Shown here piece after piece: positions 8,327-16,668 of a stretch of DNA of 64,000 nt (the stretch's first letter is position 1; every line of letters starts with the position of its first letter). The notes under the pieces were generated by a model. The model had not been told where the DNA came from, searched no databases, and worked only from the letters and a program-made list of their open reading frames with translations. Source of the stretch: Haloarcula laminariae (GTDB taxonomy: Archaea > Halobacteriota > Halobacteria > Halobacteriales > Haloarculaceae); the NCBI RefSeq assembly GCF_025457605.1, contig NZ_JAMZFY010000001.1:1860001-1924000 (forward strand). The letters run 5' to 3'. A program made the translations under genes and the position numbers.

Positions 8327-9381
8327 CAGACGGGGACAGCTACACGGTCCGGGCGGCCGAGTCGACCGACGTCGACGGCTTCCTGTCGCTCCACGGGACG
8401 GTGTTCGGGACGTGGCCACGGGACGTGGCCGAAGCGGTGTTCGAGTGGAAGTACGCCGACCAGCCGGCAGTCGACCGGATGCCGGTCGTCGTGGTCGAAC
8501 ACGAGGGCCAAATCGTCGGTGCCCGCGGCTACTTCGCGATGCGCGTGGTCGCCGGGTCCACGCGGCTGCTGGGACTGCAGTCGACGGACCTGATGGTTCA
8601 CCCCGACCACCGAGAGCGGGGGCTGTTCACCCGGATGACCGAGTTCGGCCTCGAACGGTTCGGCGGCCCGGAGACGCTCTTTTTCAGCTTCCCGGGACCG
8701 GAACCGCGACGGGGGTATCTCAAGCGAGGGTGGACGGAGGTCCCCAACCCCGAGTACGTCCAGTTCTTCGACGTCGGCCGGCAACGGGTCGGGTGGCCGC
8801 CGAACCCGCGGGCGCTCGCCAAGCGACTCTACCAACCCCTCTACGACGGCTACGTGGCGGCCCGGACGCTCGGACAGCGCCACACCCACGACGTGACGGT
8901 GGCCGACGAGCTACCGGCCGAGACCCTCGCGGAACTGGCCGACAGCCGGGAGCCGGACGGCATCCACGCCGAGCGGTCGGCCGCGTTCTACGAGTGGCGC
9001 CTCTCGCATCCGCTGTACGAGACGACGACGTATCTCGCACGGCGGGACGGGCGCGTCGAAGCGGCCGTCGTCGTCGACGAACTCGACGGGCGTGGTTTCC
9101 TGCGGGAAATCCTCCCCGCGGCCGGACGGCGGCGGGCGTTGTCGGCGCTCCTCGCCCGCCTGCGGGCCGACCGTCCCGCGGCCGAGTCGCTGACCGCATG
9201 GCCGCCCCGGGCGCATCGCTCGACGCTCCGTCGCGCCGGCTACCTGTCGAGCGACCGGACGCCGTACCGGTCTGGCGACCACGATATCGTCGTCAAAGCC
9301 CCCGCGGACGGAACAGTCGGGGGGCTGTCGGTCGCCGATCCGACGAACTGGGCGCTGCAACTCGCCGAGCGGGACTACTGA
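8323..9381 (+). CDS. GNAT-family acetyltransferase
   Basis: 352 residues. The N-terminal 150 residues form a GNAT fold: YTVRAAESTDVDGFLSLH, then a central strand and the acetyl-CoA pyrophosphate loop around LMVHPDHRERGLFTRM (V-x-P-x-x-R-x-x-G-L pattern). The C-terminal half, with EWRLSHPLYE, resembles the second lobe of large haloarchaeal/bacterial GNATs found in polysaccharide loci. It follows the deacetylase with ATGA coupling, so the pair may swap acyl groups on an amino sugar (deacetylation, then re-acylation); this is inference. Its last 7 bp overlap the end of the convergent gene at 9375. Confidence 0.85.
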   Translation: MTDGDSYTVRAAESTDVDGFLSLHGTVFGTWPRDVAEAVFEWKYADQPAVDRMPVVVVEHEGQIVGARGYFAMRVVAGSTRLLGLQSTDLMVHPDHRERGLFTRMTEFGLERFGGPETLFFSFPGPEPRRGYLKRGWTEVPNPEYVQFFDVGRQRVGWPPNPRALAKRLYQPLYDGYVAARTLGQRHTHDVTVADELPAETLAELADSREPDGIHAERSAAFYEWRLSHPLYETTTYLARRDGRVEAAVVVDELDGRGFLREILPAAGRRRALSALLARLRADRPAAESLTAWPPRAHRSTLRRAGYLSSDRTPYRSGDHDIVVKAPADGTVGGLSVADPTNWALQLAERDY

Positions 9382-11330
9382 GGCGTCGTTCGGTTGTCGC
9401 CGTACATCCCGCTGTGGCCGTCAGTCCCGTAGTACACCCGAACGTCGTCGGTCGTGTACACCTTCCCCCGCGTCGCGTCGGCGGCCTCGAAGCGGGGCCG
9501 GCTGACGACGAACCGGTTCTGCTCGCTCCTCGCGAGCCCGGTCCCCAGCGCGACCACGTGGCCGGTCCAGCGTTCCCGCACGACGAGGTAGGTCGCGTCC
9601 GTATCCAGCCCCCTCGGTCCGGCCCGGAGCGGCTCGGTCGCGTTGAACCGGCTCGTCTCGAAGGCCCGATTCGTCACGCGGTCGGTGGCGGTCCGTCCCG
9701 CGCCGTAGCGGTCGAGGAACGACGCCGTCGTCCGGGTCGCCCGGAACTGGTCGTCGGTCATCGACACCTGCTCGCGGGGCTCCTCGATGTACGTCTCTGA
9801 GAGGTCGTCGGACGCGAGCACGGTAAACGCCGTGGCCCCGCCTATCGCCGCCACGAGGACGACAGCGACGGCGGCGTACTGCCGGTCGACGGCGAGCGTG
9901 CGCCGGAGGCCGACGGCGACGGGGAAGATAGCGACCAGCGACACGACGAACTTCAGGCGCTCTATCTGCGGAATCGGAATCGGGAGTGGGAGCAACAGGG
10001 CCGACAGGCCAAGTCCGGCGACCGTGAGGGTGAAGCCCCGCCGGTAGGCCCGGAGGTCGTCGAGCAGTTCGTAGCCCGCAAGCAGCAACAGCGCCCCGAG
10101 CCCGCACGCGTAGAGGCCGGTCGGCGTCAGCAGCCACGCCACGGCCCTGTCGAGGGTGTCGACGGGCAGCGCCGTCCCGTAGGTGTACAGGACGGACCCG
10201 GGCACCGTCGCCACGTCGAACAGCACGCCGGCAGTCAGTTCGACGATGCCCACGGTGATGAGACTCGGGGAGTACGACCAGTACACCAGCATAAACACCG
10301 CGCCGAGGACGCCGGGGAACAGCCAGCGGTATCGCAGCCAGCGGACGCCGTCGCCGAGCGACCCGCCGAACAGGTACGGCCGGACCAGCGCCACGGGGAC
10401 GGCGACCGTCGCGACGGCGGCAAAGAGGATGTAGGTGAGGTGGTGAGTCACCACCATCGTGGTCAGGAGCGCGACGACGAACACGGAGAGGCGCCGGAAG
10501 GTCCGCTCGTCCGCGGCGTGGCGCAGCCGGCTGTTGAGATACAGCGCCCCCAGAATGAGGATGCTCGCCAGCGCCTGCGGGTAGAAGTACAGCGCGTGAT
10601 ACGAGAAGAACTCCAGGACGGTCACCGACAGCGCCGCGAGCAGGCCCATCCGCCGGGAGTCGAACACCGTCCAGCCGAGCAGGTACGCTATCGGGACGAC
10701 GGCGGTCAGCAGCACGCAGCCGGTCAGGACGAGGGCGTCGTAAGCCGGCAGCCCGGTGGCGTATCTGACCGCGCCGACGAGGAAGTGAAACACCGGATAG
10801 AGGTCGTACCCGTGGGGAATCGCCGTCGTGTATCGGGTCCGGGCCAGCGTGTCGACGGCGGTGACGTGGGCGAAGGTGTCGGTGCCGCCGAAGTAGAAGC
10901 CGGTCGTGACGTACTTCCCGAGGCGACCGGCCAGAAACAGCGCACAGAGCTGCGTCAGAACTGCCGGGACGTAGGGCTCCCCGCGGAGCTGCAGTGCCAC
11001 GGCGCCGAGCCCGAGCGGGAGGACGGCGGCGAACGCCAGGAGCCGCGACCCCGACAGCGCCGTGACGACGACCGCGCCGGCGGCGAGCGCGACGATAGCT
11101 CTCGTGGTGTGACCCGGCGGCAGCCGGCGCTCGATGTCTGGACGGTCGCCCCGCGAGGCGAAAAATACCAGGAGCGCGACGACGGCCCCGACGAACGTGA
11201 ACCCGGCCCGCAGCAGCGTCGGCCGCGGCAGGAGGTCGAGGAGGTCGGCGGCCACCAGCCCGGTAGCCGCGAGCAGGCAGACGGCGACCGGGACGGCGGC
11301 GGGGCGACGAAGCCGTGCGAAGGAGACCAC
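9375..11330 (-). CDS. Large polytopic membrane protein, GT-C glycosyltransferase-like
   Basis: 651 residues from GTG 11330, which lies 30 nt from a TATA-like CTTTTGACC; a TTG at 11360 would add ten residues. About 12-14 membrane helices fill residues 1-500, and a soluble C-terminal domain follows. The first large loop carries GGTDTFAHVTAVDTLART with acidic residues, as in the outer loop of GT-C enzymes (PMT/ArnT/Stt3-like) that use dolichol-linked sugars outside the membrane. The following YDLYPVFHFLVGAV resembles predicted haloarchaeal glycosyltransferase-39-like proteins. It may transfer or polymerise the exported glycan. Family assignment is by pattern only. Confidence 0.7.
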   Translation of the reverse strand: MVSFARLRRPAAVPVAVCLLAATGLVAADLLDLLPRPTLLRAGFTFVGAVVALLVFFASRGDRPDIERRLPPGHTTRAIVALAAGAVVVTALSGSRLLAFAAVLPLGLGAVALQLRGEPYVPAVLTQLCALFLAGRLGKYVTTGFYFGGTDTFAHVTAVDTLARTRYTTAIPHGYDLYPVFHFLVGAVRYATGLPAYDALVLTGCVLLTAVVPIAYLLGWTVFDSRRMGLLAALSVTVLEFFSYHALYFYPQALASILILGALYLNSRLRHAADERTFRRLSVFVVALLTTMVVTHHLTYILFAAVATVAVPVALVRPYLFGGSLGDGVRWLRYRWLFPGVLGAVFMLVYWSYSPSLITVGIVELTAGVLFDVATVPGSVLYTYGTALPVDTLDRAVAWLLTPTGLYACGLGALLLLAGYELLDDLRAYRRGFTLTVAGLGLSALLLPLPIPIPQIERLKFVVSLVAIFPVAVGLRRTLAVDRQYAAVAVVLVAAIGGATAFTVLASDDLSETYIEEPREQVSMTDDQFRATRTTASFLDRYGAGRTATDRVTNRAFETSRFNATEPLRAGPRGLDTDATYLVVRERWTGHVVALGTGLARSEQNRFVVSRPRFEAADATRGKVYTTDDVRVYYGTDGHSGMYGDNRTTPQ

Positions 11331-11513
11331 TGTTGTCGGTGCTTTCGCCGGTACGGTCAAAAGTGTTGCAGTCGGCGAGCAAGCGTCAGCTACCGGCCAC
11401 CAGTCGGCAGGGACAGTGGGTGTGGCGCTGTCGCCTCTCGGGACGGGTGACGAGGCTGAGAGTCCGTGCGCTCACCCGACGGCTACGTTCACTCCCAGGA
11501 ACGCAACCGTCGG

Positions 11514-12044
11514 TCAGTTAGCCCGGCGCGTCGGCCACCGCGGCGCGCGGACGAACTGGACCAGCACGACCAAGCCGACGACGCCGCAGACGGCCGCCGT
11601 CGCCAGGAGTCTCGTGGTGATGGTCAGCTCCGCGAGGAAGTTGCCGAAGCCGGTGGTGTCGTCGTAGGGGTACGGCGGGAGTATCGGCCACAGGAGGAAC
11701 GTGAACTCCTCGACGCGCCAGTAGTAGAGGGCGACGTACGTGTCCCCGATGAGGTGGCTGACGTACCCGAGCCCGAACGCGAACCCCACCTCGGGGTAGC
11801 TGCGGTGCCACGCGACGGCGAGGACGACGAGCGACAGCGGGACAGCGACCAGCAGCGAGTGGGCGAGCGAGCGACCGGAGGGGACCGCCGCGAACCACCA
11901 CGCCAGGGGCTTGTCGACGAAGTCGGCGAGCTGTGTCCCGATTAGAACGGCGACCAGTTCCGCCTTCGAGATGCGGCGACCGAGCAGGAAGCTGCAACAG
12001 ACGAGGAGAAGATAGCCGAAGGCGAAGTGCGTCCACGGGAACAT
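11514..12044 (-). CDS. YdjM/DUF457-like metal-dependent hydrolase-type membrane protein
   Basis: 176 residues from ATG 12044. The open frame runs further upstream, but its translation there is low-quality Arg/Ser/Pro-rich sequence, so the start at MFPWTHFAFGYLL is preferred. That opening, the His in WTHFAFGY, the DFVDKPLAW segment, SLAHSLL, and GYVSHLIGDTY place conserved His/Asp residues between four or five membrane helices. This is the pattern of the YdjM (LexA-regulated, inner-membrane hydrolase-like) family. The role in haloarchaea is unknown. It is followed by 150 bp with no feature, then the GT-C-like gene in the same direction. Confidence 0.8.
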   Translation of the reverse strand: MFPWTHFAFGYLLLVCCSFLLGRRISKAELVAVLIGTQLADFVDKPLAWWFAAVPSGRSLAHSLLVAVPLSLVVLAVAWHRSYPEVGFAFGLGYVSHLIGDTYVALYYWRVEEFTFLLWPILPPYPYDDTTGFGNFLAELTITTRLLATAAVCGVVGLVVLVQFVRAPRWPTRRAN

Positions 12045-12152
12045 CTTGGTAGACAAACGGAACCGCGGGTCTTGAAGCCACACGGATTGCGTGGCAGCCC
12101 CCGTGACGGACCGGATACGGAGCGACGAAACCCGGCGCGGCGGTGCCGGTGC

Positions 12153-12160
12153 GGTTATAC
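12153..12160 (+). promoter_or_regulatory. TATA box for the 90-residue membrane protein
   Basis: GGTTATAC is centred about 28 nt before ATG 12185 in the 140-bp divergent gap, giving a leaderless start. Confidence 0.5.
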
Positions 12161-12184
12161 CGGTCGGGCGAGTAGTGGCGCCAG

Positions 12185-12457
12185 ATGACGACGCCACGAC
12201 AGCGCCGGTTCCTCTTCGCCCAGGTCGGGTGGATGCTGGCCGGTATCGCGGCGCTCGCAAGCGCCGGCGCACTGACGCTCGAATACGCGTTCGTCGTCGG
12301 GTTCGTCGGCCTCGTGGTCGTCACCGCGCTGACCACACCGGTCAACGCCACCGTGCGCTGGCGGGCGCGCCTGCGGTGGCCGCTACTGGTCGGCGGGCTC
12401 GTCTTCGCCGTGCTGGTCGGGCTCCGGTCGGTCGCGAAGTTCTTCGGCACCCTCTAG
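12185..12457 (+). CDS. Small membrane protein of unknown function
   Basis: 90 residues: a basic N-terminus (TTPRQRRF), two adjacent hydrophobic segments (GWMLAGIAALASAGAL and FVVGFVGLVVVTAL), a short basic loop with WRARLRW, then a third segment and a C-terminus ending AKFFGTL. No family is recognised. A TATA box at the right spacing supports expression. The last 75 bp overlap the 3' end of the convergent gene at 12383-13093, so both proteins share DNA coded on opposite strands. Confidence 0.65.
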   Translation: MTTPRQRRFLFAQVGWMLAGIAALASAGALTLEYAFVVGFVGLVVVTALTTPVNATVRWRARLRWPLLVGGLVFAVLVGLRSVAKFFGTL

Positions 12458-13093
12458 CCGGCAGGTGACGACGAGGTCGTCGCCCTCGACGGTCGCTTCG
12501 ACGCTGACTGGCACGTCCAGCCGGCGGGCCAGCCCGACGCCAAGGACCGACGCCACGGGGTGGTCGAACAGTTCGCCCGTCCCAACCCGGCTATCGGTCA
12601 CGGTCACCGTCGCACCGTCCTCGGCCGCCGTCGCCCGCGCCGCCCCGGCGAGTTCGAGGTCGCTGACGAGCACGTCCACCAGCACCGCGAGATGGTCGGT
12701 CAGCGACTCGCCCGGCGCGGCCTCGACCGTCGCCAGCAGCCGTCGGCCGACTGGGTCGAATTCGTCGCCGGCGACGACGAGCGTGACGCCCTCGTCAGCC
12801 GGGACGTAGCGGGACCGGCCCGCTCCGACGCGTCGGCGGACGTTGCCAGCTATCGTCTCGTACACGTCGGTCGTCACCGCCGTCGAGAGGGTCGGCTCGC
12901 CCATCACGAACCGGAGTAGCAGCGCGACGAAGACGGCGGTGCCGCCCCACGCGACCAGCAGCGTCTCGTAGGCGGGGACGGCGAACGCCGCGGCGAGGAG
13001 GCCGACACCGAGGACGGCGAATATCGGCGCGGGGTTGCGGCTTCCGACGCGGTCACGGAGCCGGCCACCGGCCGCGAGGTCCGTCTCAGCCAC
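12383..13093 (-). CDS. Haloarchaeal membrane-anchored protein of unknown function
   Basis: 236 residues. After a polar N-terminus come two membrane helices (IFAVLGVGLLAAAFAVPAYETLL and VAWGGTAVFVALLLRFV). A soluble domain of about 160 residues follows, with VYETIAGNVRRRVGAGRSRYVP and regular beta/alpha spacing. The C-terminus is acidic and polar and lies in the stretch that overlaps the convergent gene. It has the look of a conserved haloarchaeal protein family but I cannot name it. Its position next to the fused GT2 gene (same strand, 62 bp away) may mean a shared envelope role. Confidence 0.7.
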   Translation of the reverse strand: MAETDLAAGGRLRDRVGSRNPAPIFAVLGVGLLAAAFAVPAYETLLVAWGGTAVFVALLLRFVMGEPTLSTAVTTDVYETIAGNVRRRVGAGRSRYVPADEGVTLVVAGDEFDPVGRRLLATVEAAPGESLTDHLAVLVDVLVSDLELAGAARATAAEDGATVTVTDSRVGTGELFDHPVASVLGVGLARRLDVPVSVEATVEGDDLVVTCRLEGAEELRDRPEPDQHGEDEPADQ

Positions 13094-13155
13094 GCTCTCC
13101 CACCGGCCCGGCGACAGGGAACGCTGTCATACTGCTGTACAGCCGTGCCGCCCGT

Positions 13156-14904
13156 TTAGCTGTTGTCGTCCTCGCGCAGCTGTTTGAGCGTCGGATGGCG
13201 GTTCAGCACGTGCATCATCAGCGACATGATACACAGCAGCAGGCCGCCGAGGATGAACAGGAGCCCGGTCGCCAGCGGTGCCGCCGTCAGGGTGCCGGTC
13301 TCGGCGTACCGGACGAACAGCGACACCGAGACGACGACGCCGAGAAGCGTCATGAGGCTGCCCGGCAGACCGATTATCAACAGCGGGCGGCCGTACTCGA
13401 CGGTCCAGAAGATGTTCCGAAGCAGGTCCATGCCGTGGGAGAGCGACCCCTGCGAGCTGGCGTTTTCCACGTCGTAGGAGATGGTGGTCGCCACCTCCGC
13501 GACGCTGAGCCGGTTTCGGTGGGCGTGATAGAGGATGTCCGTACTCGCGCCCATGTTGTTCCCGATGGCGGGGTCGGCGGCGAGCGAGCGGATGGCCGTC
13601 CGGCTGTAAGAGCGGTAGCCGCTCTGCGTGTCGCGGATGAACCCGCTCGGCCGGAGGGTGCCCATGCTGGCGTTGGTGAGGTTGTTGATGAGCGCCAGCC
13701 CGACCGAGCGGACGAACGGTATCCTGGTCGTTCGGTCACCGACGTAGCGGCTCCCGATGACGATGTCGGCGTCGTCGCGGACCTGCGTCTCGACCAGCCT
13801 CGGCACGTCCGCCGGGTCGTGCTGGCCGTCGGCGTCGATGACGACCAGGTGGGCGGCGTCCAGCCGCGCGGCCTCCCGGAACAGCGTCTTGAGCGCGCCG
13901 CCGTAGCCGCGGTTTCGCTCGTGGGTGACGACCGTCGCGCCGGCCTCGCGGGCGCGTCCCGCCGTTTCGTCACGGCTCCCGTCGTCGACGACGAGCACTT
14001 CCTCTGCGTAGGGGAGCGCGCGCTCGACGACCGCCGCGATGCTGTCGCCGGCGTTGTACGCCGGGATGCCGACGACCACGGAGGGGTTGTCCGGCGACTG
14101 GTTCCACAGCTCCGGGATAGCGATGACCGTGTAGTCGGCCTCCGCGAAGGCCGCCGCGGTCCGGTCGTAGTCGATGCGCGGGCAGTCCCGCGTCTGCAAC
14201 ACGATACCCGTCATCCCCCGCTCGCGCGCCGCCTTCGACAGCAGTCGGTGGAGTTCGAGATGCGAGGCCCACTTCGACGGCGGGGCCAGCACGACTGTCC
14301 CGAGCATCTCCAGCACGTCGAGGGCCTCGCTGTCGGCCTCGATGCCTTGCGTCGTCACGAGCACCGGGTGACCGCGCCGACTGGCCCGGAGTGCGGTTCG
14401 AACGACGGCGTCCTCGTTGCTCGGCGTGAGGATGACGCCGATAGCCGCCCCCTGCATCCCGCCGCCGGTGGCCGTCTCCGGGGTGGTGAGCAGCCCGCCC
14501 CCGGCCGCGTCGTCGGTTTCGCTCCCCATCGACAGCACCGCTGTCGACCCGTCGGGGCCGGTCCACTCGGAGCGGTCCGGCTCGTCGGTCGCGGTCCCGG
14601 CCACGTTCTCGACTGTCGGCTCGGGGAGCGCCTCCGCCGGCCCGACGAGGTGGTAGCTGACTCGCCTGGCGGCGTCCGGTTCGACGGTTCGCTCGACGGT
14701 GAACGTGCCGCCGCTGTAGGCGGCGCCGTCGTCGAATCGCACCTCGTGGCCGTCCGGGACGGTGTCGGTCAGCGTCACCCGGACCGGCGTCTCGGCCGTC
14801 GACCGGAGTTCGAGCCGCACGAGTCGGTCCCCACCGTCTAGCTCGACTGCGGACTTGTCGATAGATACCGCTCCGCTCTCAACGCGTTGTGTCTCTGGTC
14901 CCAC
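13156..14904 (-). CDS. Fused membrane glycosyltransferase family 2 (dolichyl-phosphate-sugar synthase-like)
   Basis: 582 residues from GTG 14904, supported by AGGTGAT six nt upstream. Four parts are visible. Residues 1-120 are a beta-rich domain (VRVTLTDTVPDGHEVRF). Residues 150-250 look like a Rossmann-type segment (AAIGVILTPSNEDAVVRTAL). Residues 275-470 are a GT-A domain with SVVVGIPAYN, VLVVDDGSRDETA, VIDADGQHDP (metal site), RDTQSGYRSY and a terminal amphipathic region. Two membrane helices come near 510 and 550. The GT-A plus two C-terminal helices match AglJ/DPM-type synthases that load a sugar on dolichol phosphate. The two extra N-terminal domains are unusual. Confidence 0.85.
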   Translation of the reverse strand: MGPETQRVESGAVSIDKSAVELDGGDRLVRLELRSTAETPVRVTLTDTVPDGHEVRFDDGAAYSGGTFTVERTVEPDAARRVSYHLVGPAEALPEPTVENVAGTATDEPDRSEWTGPDGSTAVLSMGSETDDAAGGGLLTTPETATGGGMQGAAIGVILTPSNEDAVVRTALRASRRGHPVLVTTQGIEADSEALDVLEMLGTVVLAPPSKWASHLELHRLLSKAARERGMTGIVLQTRDCPRIDYDRTAAAFAEADYTVIAIPELWNQSPDNPSVVVGIPAYNAGDSIAAVVERALPYAEEVLVVDDGSRDETAGRAREAGATVVTHERNRGYGGALKTLFREAARLDAAHLVVIDADGQHDPADVPRLVETQVRDDADIVIGSRYVGDRTTRIPFVRSVGLALINNLTNASMGTLRPSGFIRDTQSGYRSYSRTAIRSLAADPAIGNNMGASTDILYHAHRNRLSVAEVATTISYDVENASSQGSLSHGMDLLRNIFWTVEYGRPLLIIGLPGSLMTLLGVVVSVSLFVRYAETGTLTAAPLATGLLFILGGLLLCIMSLMMHVLNRHPTLKQLREDDNS

Positions 14905-14910
14905 TATGTC

Positions 14911-14970
14911 ATCACCTGTAGCGTCCTCCCAACAGTTACGTACCAGTTGACGGCCGTAGGAGTTATATAG
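14911..14970 (-). promoter_or_regulatory. TATA box and Shine-Dalgarno for the fused GT2
   Basis: On the - strand, CTATATAACT (14961-14970) would start a transcript near 14935. AGGTGAT (14911-14917) is a perfect 7-nt match to the anti-Shine-Dalgarno end of archaeal 16S rRNA and lies 6 nt before GTG 14904. This is one of the few leadered genes here with a clear ribosome binding site, and it fixes the start. Confidence 0.6.
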
Positions 14971-14991
14971 ATGCCGACGACTGCCGATTTG

Positions 14992-15930
14992 TCACTGGGG
15001 CGTGACAGAAAGCCAGAGCTGGACGCGCCGGAGCGGCGAGTCGGCGCCGGTCCGGTAGAGCCGGTAGGTCAGCCGGAGGCGCTCACCGAGTAACGAGGGC
15101 CGGACGGTGTGTCGGCGGACGGTCCGCTCGCCGCCCGACACCTCCACGTCGAACGCGTCGAGGCGCTGGGAGTCCGTGACTCGCGCCGTCTCGCCGCTGA
15201 CGTTCACCCGCTCGATGGTGGCGACGACGCGCCCGTCGAAGCCCGACCCGTTGGTGGTCCCCACGCCGACCCCGACTGTCACCGGTTGGCCGGCCGTCAC
15301 AGTCGACGGGTAGTTCCCCGCGACCAGTTCGCCCGACTCGTTCTCCCCGAGGATGTAGAACTCGGTGACCGTGCCCTGTTCGGTCGACTCGGTGGCGACA
15401 ACCCCGACGGCCCCCGCGGCGGCGGCGACGACGACGAGAGTCAACACGACGCCGGCGGCACTCCCGCCGACGACCTGGCTCGCACGCGCCCGGACCGCGG
15501 CCGCGTCCGCGCCTGCCTGGACGCTCACCGGGAGCCGCCGGCGGCGATACCACGCAACGGCCGTCGAAACGAGGGTGAACAGACACAGCCCCGCGATTAC
15601 CGGCGTCCGCCCGAACCCCCAGACGGTGAAATCGAGGACGCCGCCGACCGACGCGACCGCGACGACGCTGCCGATGACGCTCAGCCCGAGACGAGCGAGC
15701 CAGGCGGTCCCGGTCCCCGGGCCGAGCGCCGTCTCGCCAGCGCGGGGGAACACGGCCGAGACGAGCGCGTAGCCGGGGACGAAGAGCACGAACGGGAGCC
15801 CGACGGCGATGGCGAGCGGACGGACGGCGCCGGCCGGCGAGAAGGCGACGAGAGCCACCAGCGCGACGCTCGCGACGACGGCCAGCAGGTCGACAGCGAG
15901 CACCCGGTCAGCCACACCCGACTTCTGCAT
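14992..15930 (-). CDS. DUF1616 family membrane protein
   Basis: 312 residues from ATG 15930, chosen because a TATA box (15951-15960) lies about 26 nt upstream; ATG 15939 would add three residues. Four membrane helices occupy the first half: the opening VLAVDLLAVVASVALVALVAF, then LPFVLFVPGYALVSAVFPR, a third segment with GSVVAVASVGG, and a fourth near residue 165. The LPFVLFVPGYALVSA helix is characteristic of DUF1616. The C-terminal half is an extracytoplasmic beta domain (EFYILGENESGELVAGNYP) with alternating strands, ending in LWLSVTPQ. Function is unknown. DUF1616 proteins are often near surface-glycan genes in archaea, and this one lies upstream of a fused GT2. Confidence 0.85.
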   Translation of the reverse strand: MQKSGVADRVLAVDLLAVVASVALVALVAFSPAGAVRPLAIAVGLPFVLFVPGYALVSAVFPRAGETALGPGTGTAWLARLGLSVIGSVVAVASVGGVLDFTVWGFGRTPVIAGLCLFTLVSTAVAWYRRRRLPVSVQAGADAAAVRARASQVVGGSAAGVVLTLVVVAAAAGAVGVVATESTEQGTVTEFYILGENESGELVAGNYPSTVTAGQPVTVGVGVGTTNGSGFDGRVVATIERVNVSGETARVTDSQRLDAFDVEVSGGERTVRRHTVRPSLLGERLRLTYRLYRTGADSPLRRVQLWLSVTPQ

Positions 15931-15950
15931 AGGCTCCATCCGTCGAGCAC

Positions 15951-15960
15951 CGATAAAAAG
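15951..15960 (-). promoter_or_regulatory. TATA box for the DUF1616 gene
   Basis: CGATAAAAAG on the + strand reads CTTTTTATCG on the - strand, centred about 26 nt before ATG 15930. This implies a leaderless transcript and selects that codon over ATG 15939. Confidence 0.5.
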
Positions 15961-16097
15961 ACACGGTACGTGGGGCGGAGCAGGTCACAGTCGAGCGGCT
16001 ACCGCCGCGTCGGCGTGTCCCGCTCCGAGGGGTAGTGTCCTCGCCGGCGGCGACGTGACAACGCGCCGTTTTTGCCCGCCGAGCCTGAAGAACGGGT

Positions 16098-16529
16098 ATG
16101 AGTAACCGTTCGGACATCGCGCCCGACACCGTCTCGGTCGAACTCAGCGAGGAGGGCGTCGCCGTGGAGTATCTCGACGGCCGGACCGCCTTCTACCACG
16201 GCGTCCCCACGAAGGCCGAGGGGAGCGTCACCACCGCGCCGGGCAAGGACACGCACGTCCTCATCACCGACAAGACGGAGACCTCGGGCATCATGGTCTA
16301 CGTCAACGACCTGCGGACCCACGACGACATCATCGAGGAGAGCGGCGTCGGCCGCGTCATCCTGGAAGACGGCGAGGAAGACGAGCTGTTCCCCGGCGTC
16401 ACCGTCACGGACCGTCAGATGCGCGTCGAGGTGACCGTCGACTACGACGTGACCGACGGCCGCGTGTTCGTCTTCGAGGAGGACGAGATGGGCGCGCGGA
16501 GCTTCGAGATAGTGCCGGTCGAGGAGTGA
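16098..16529 (+). CDS. DUF5796-type haloarchaeal protein
   Basis: 143 residues, strongly acidic and without membrane segments. The sequence is made of short regular strands (VSVELSEEGVAVEYLDGR, AFYHGVPTK, THVLITDK, GIMVYVNDLRTHDD), giving an all-beta look. It ends DEMGARSFEIVPVEE. I recognise it as the conserved haloarchaeal DUF5796 family, of unknown function. A TATA-like GTTTTTGCC lies about 29 nt upstream. The gene's last 44 bp are repeated almost exactly 95 bp downstream, and a T-rich terminator lies between the two copies. Confidence 0.8.
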   Translation: MSNRSDIAPDTVSVELSEEGVAVEYLDGRTAFYHGVPTKAEGSVTTAPGKDTHVLITDKTETSGIMVYVNDLRTHDDIIEESGVGRVILEDGEEDELFPGVTVTDRQMRVEVTVDYDVTDGRVFVFEEDEMGARSFEIVPVEE

Positions 16530-16558
16530 GTACGGCGAGCGAACGGCGTGAGTGAGCC

Positions 16559-16577
16559 GTTTTTCGCGCACGTTTTT
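16559..16577 (+). terminator. T-rich transcription terminator after the DUF5796 gene
   Basis: Two T5 runs separated by CGCGCACG (GTTTTTCGCGCACGTTTTT) lie 30 nt after the stop. Runs of T are the usual archaeal terminator. A short GC hairpin (GGTGGCC-ACC-GGCCACC, 16586-16602) follows. On the opposite strand, the A5 run at 16610-16614 could end transcripts of the small zinc-finger gene. Confidence 0.5.
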
Positions 16578-16624
16578 CGGTAAGCGGTGGCCACCGGCCA
16601 CCCGAGCCGAAAAAGGTGCACGCC

Positions 16625-16668
16625 AGATGGGCGCGCGAAGCTTCGAGATAGTGCCGGCCGAGGAGTGA
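16625..16668 (+). pseudogene. Duplicated 3' end of the DUF5796 gene
   Basis: The 44 bp ending in TGA at 16668 repeat 16486-16529, the last 14 codons and stop of the DUF5796 gene, with only two base differences (one silent, one Val to Ala). No start codon or body accompanies the copy. It is a gene fragment left by a local duplication, or by deletion of a second copy. A palindromic element begins at the next base, which suggests the element was involved. Confidence 0.7.

Noticed and set aside
9421-11382. 653-codon - strand frame rich in Arg/Pro/Ala overlapping the GT-C-like gene
   Set aside because: It is a GC-bias shadow: low-complexity Arg-rich translation with no conserved motif, while the alternative frame gives a clean multi-helix membrane protein.
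13195-14841. 548-codon + strand frame antisense to the fused GT2
   Set aside because: Arg/Gly/Val/Asp-rich shadow without homologous motifs; the opposite strand carries a complete GT-A domain.
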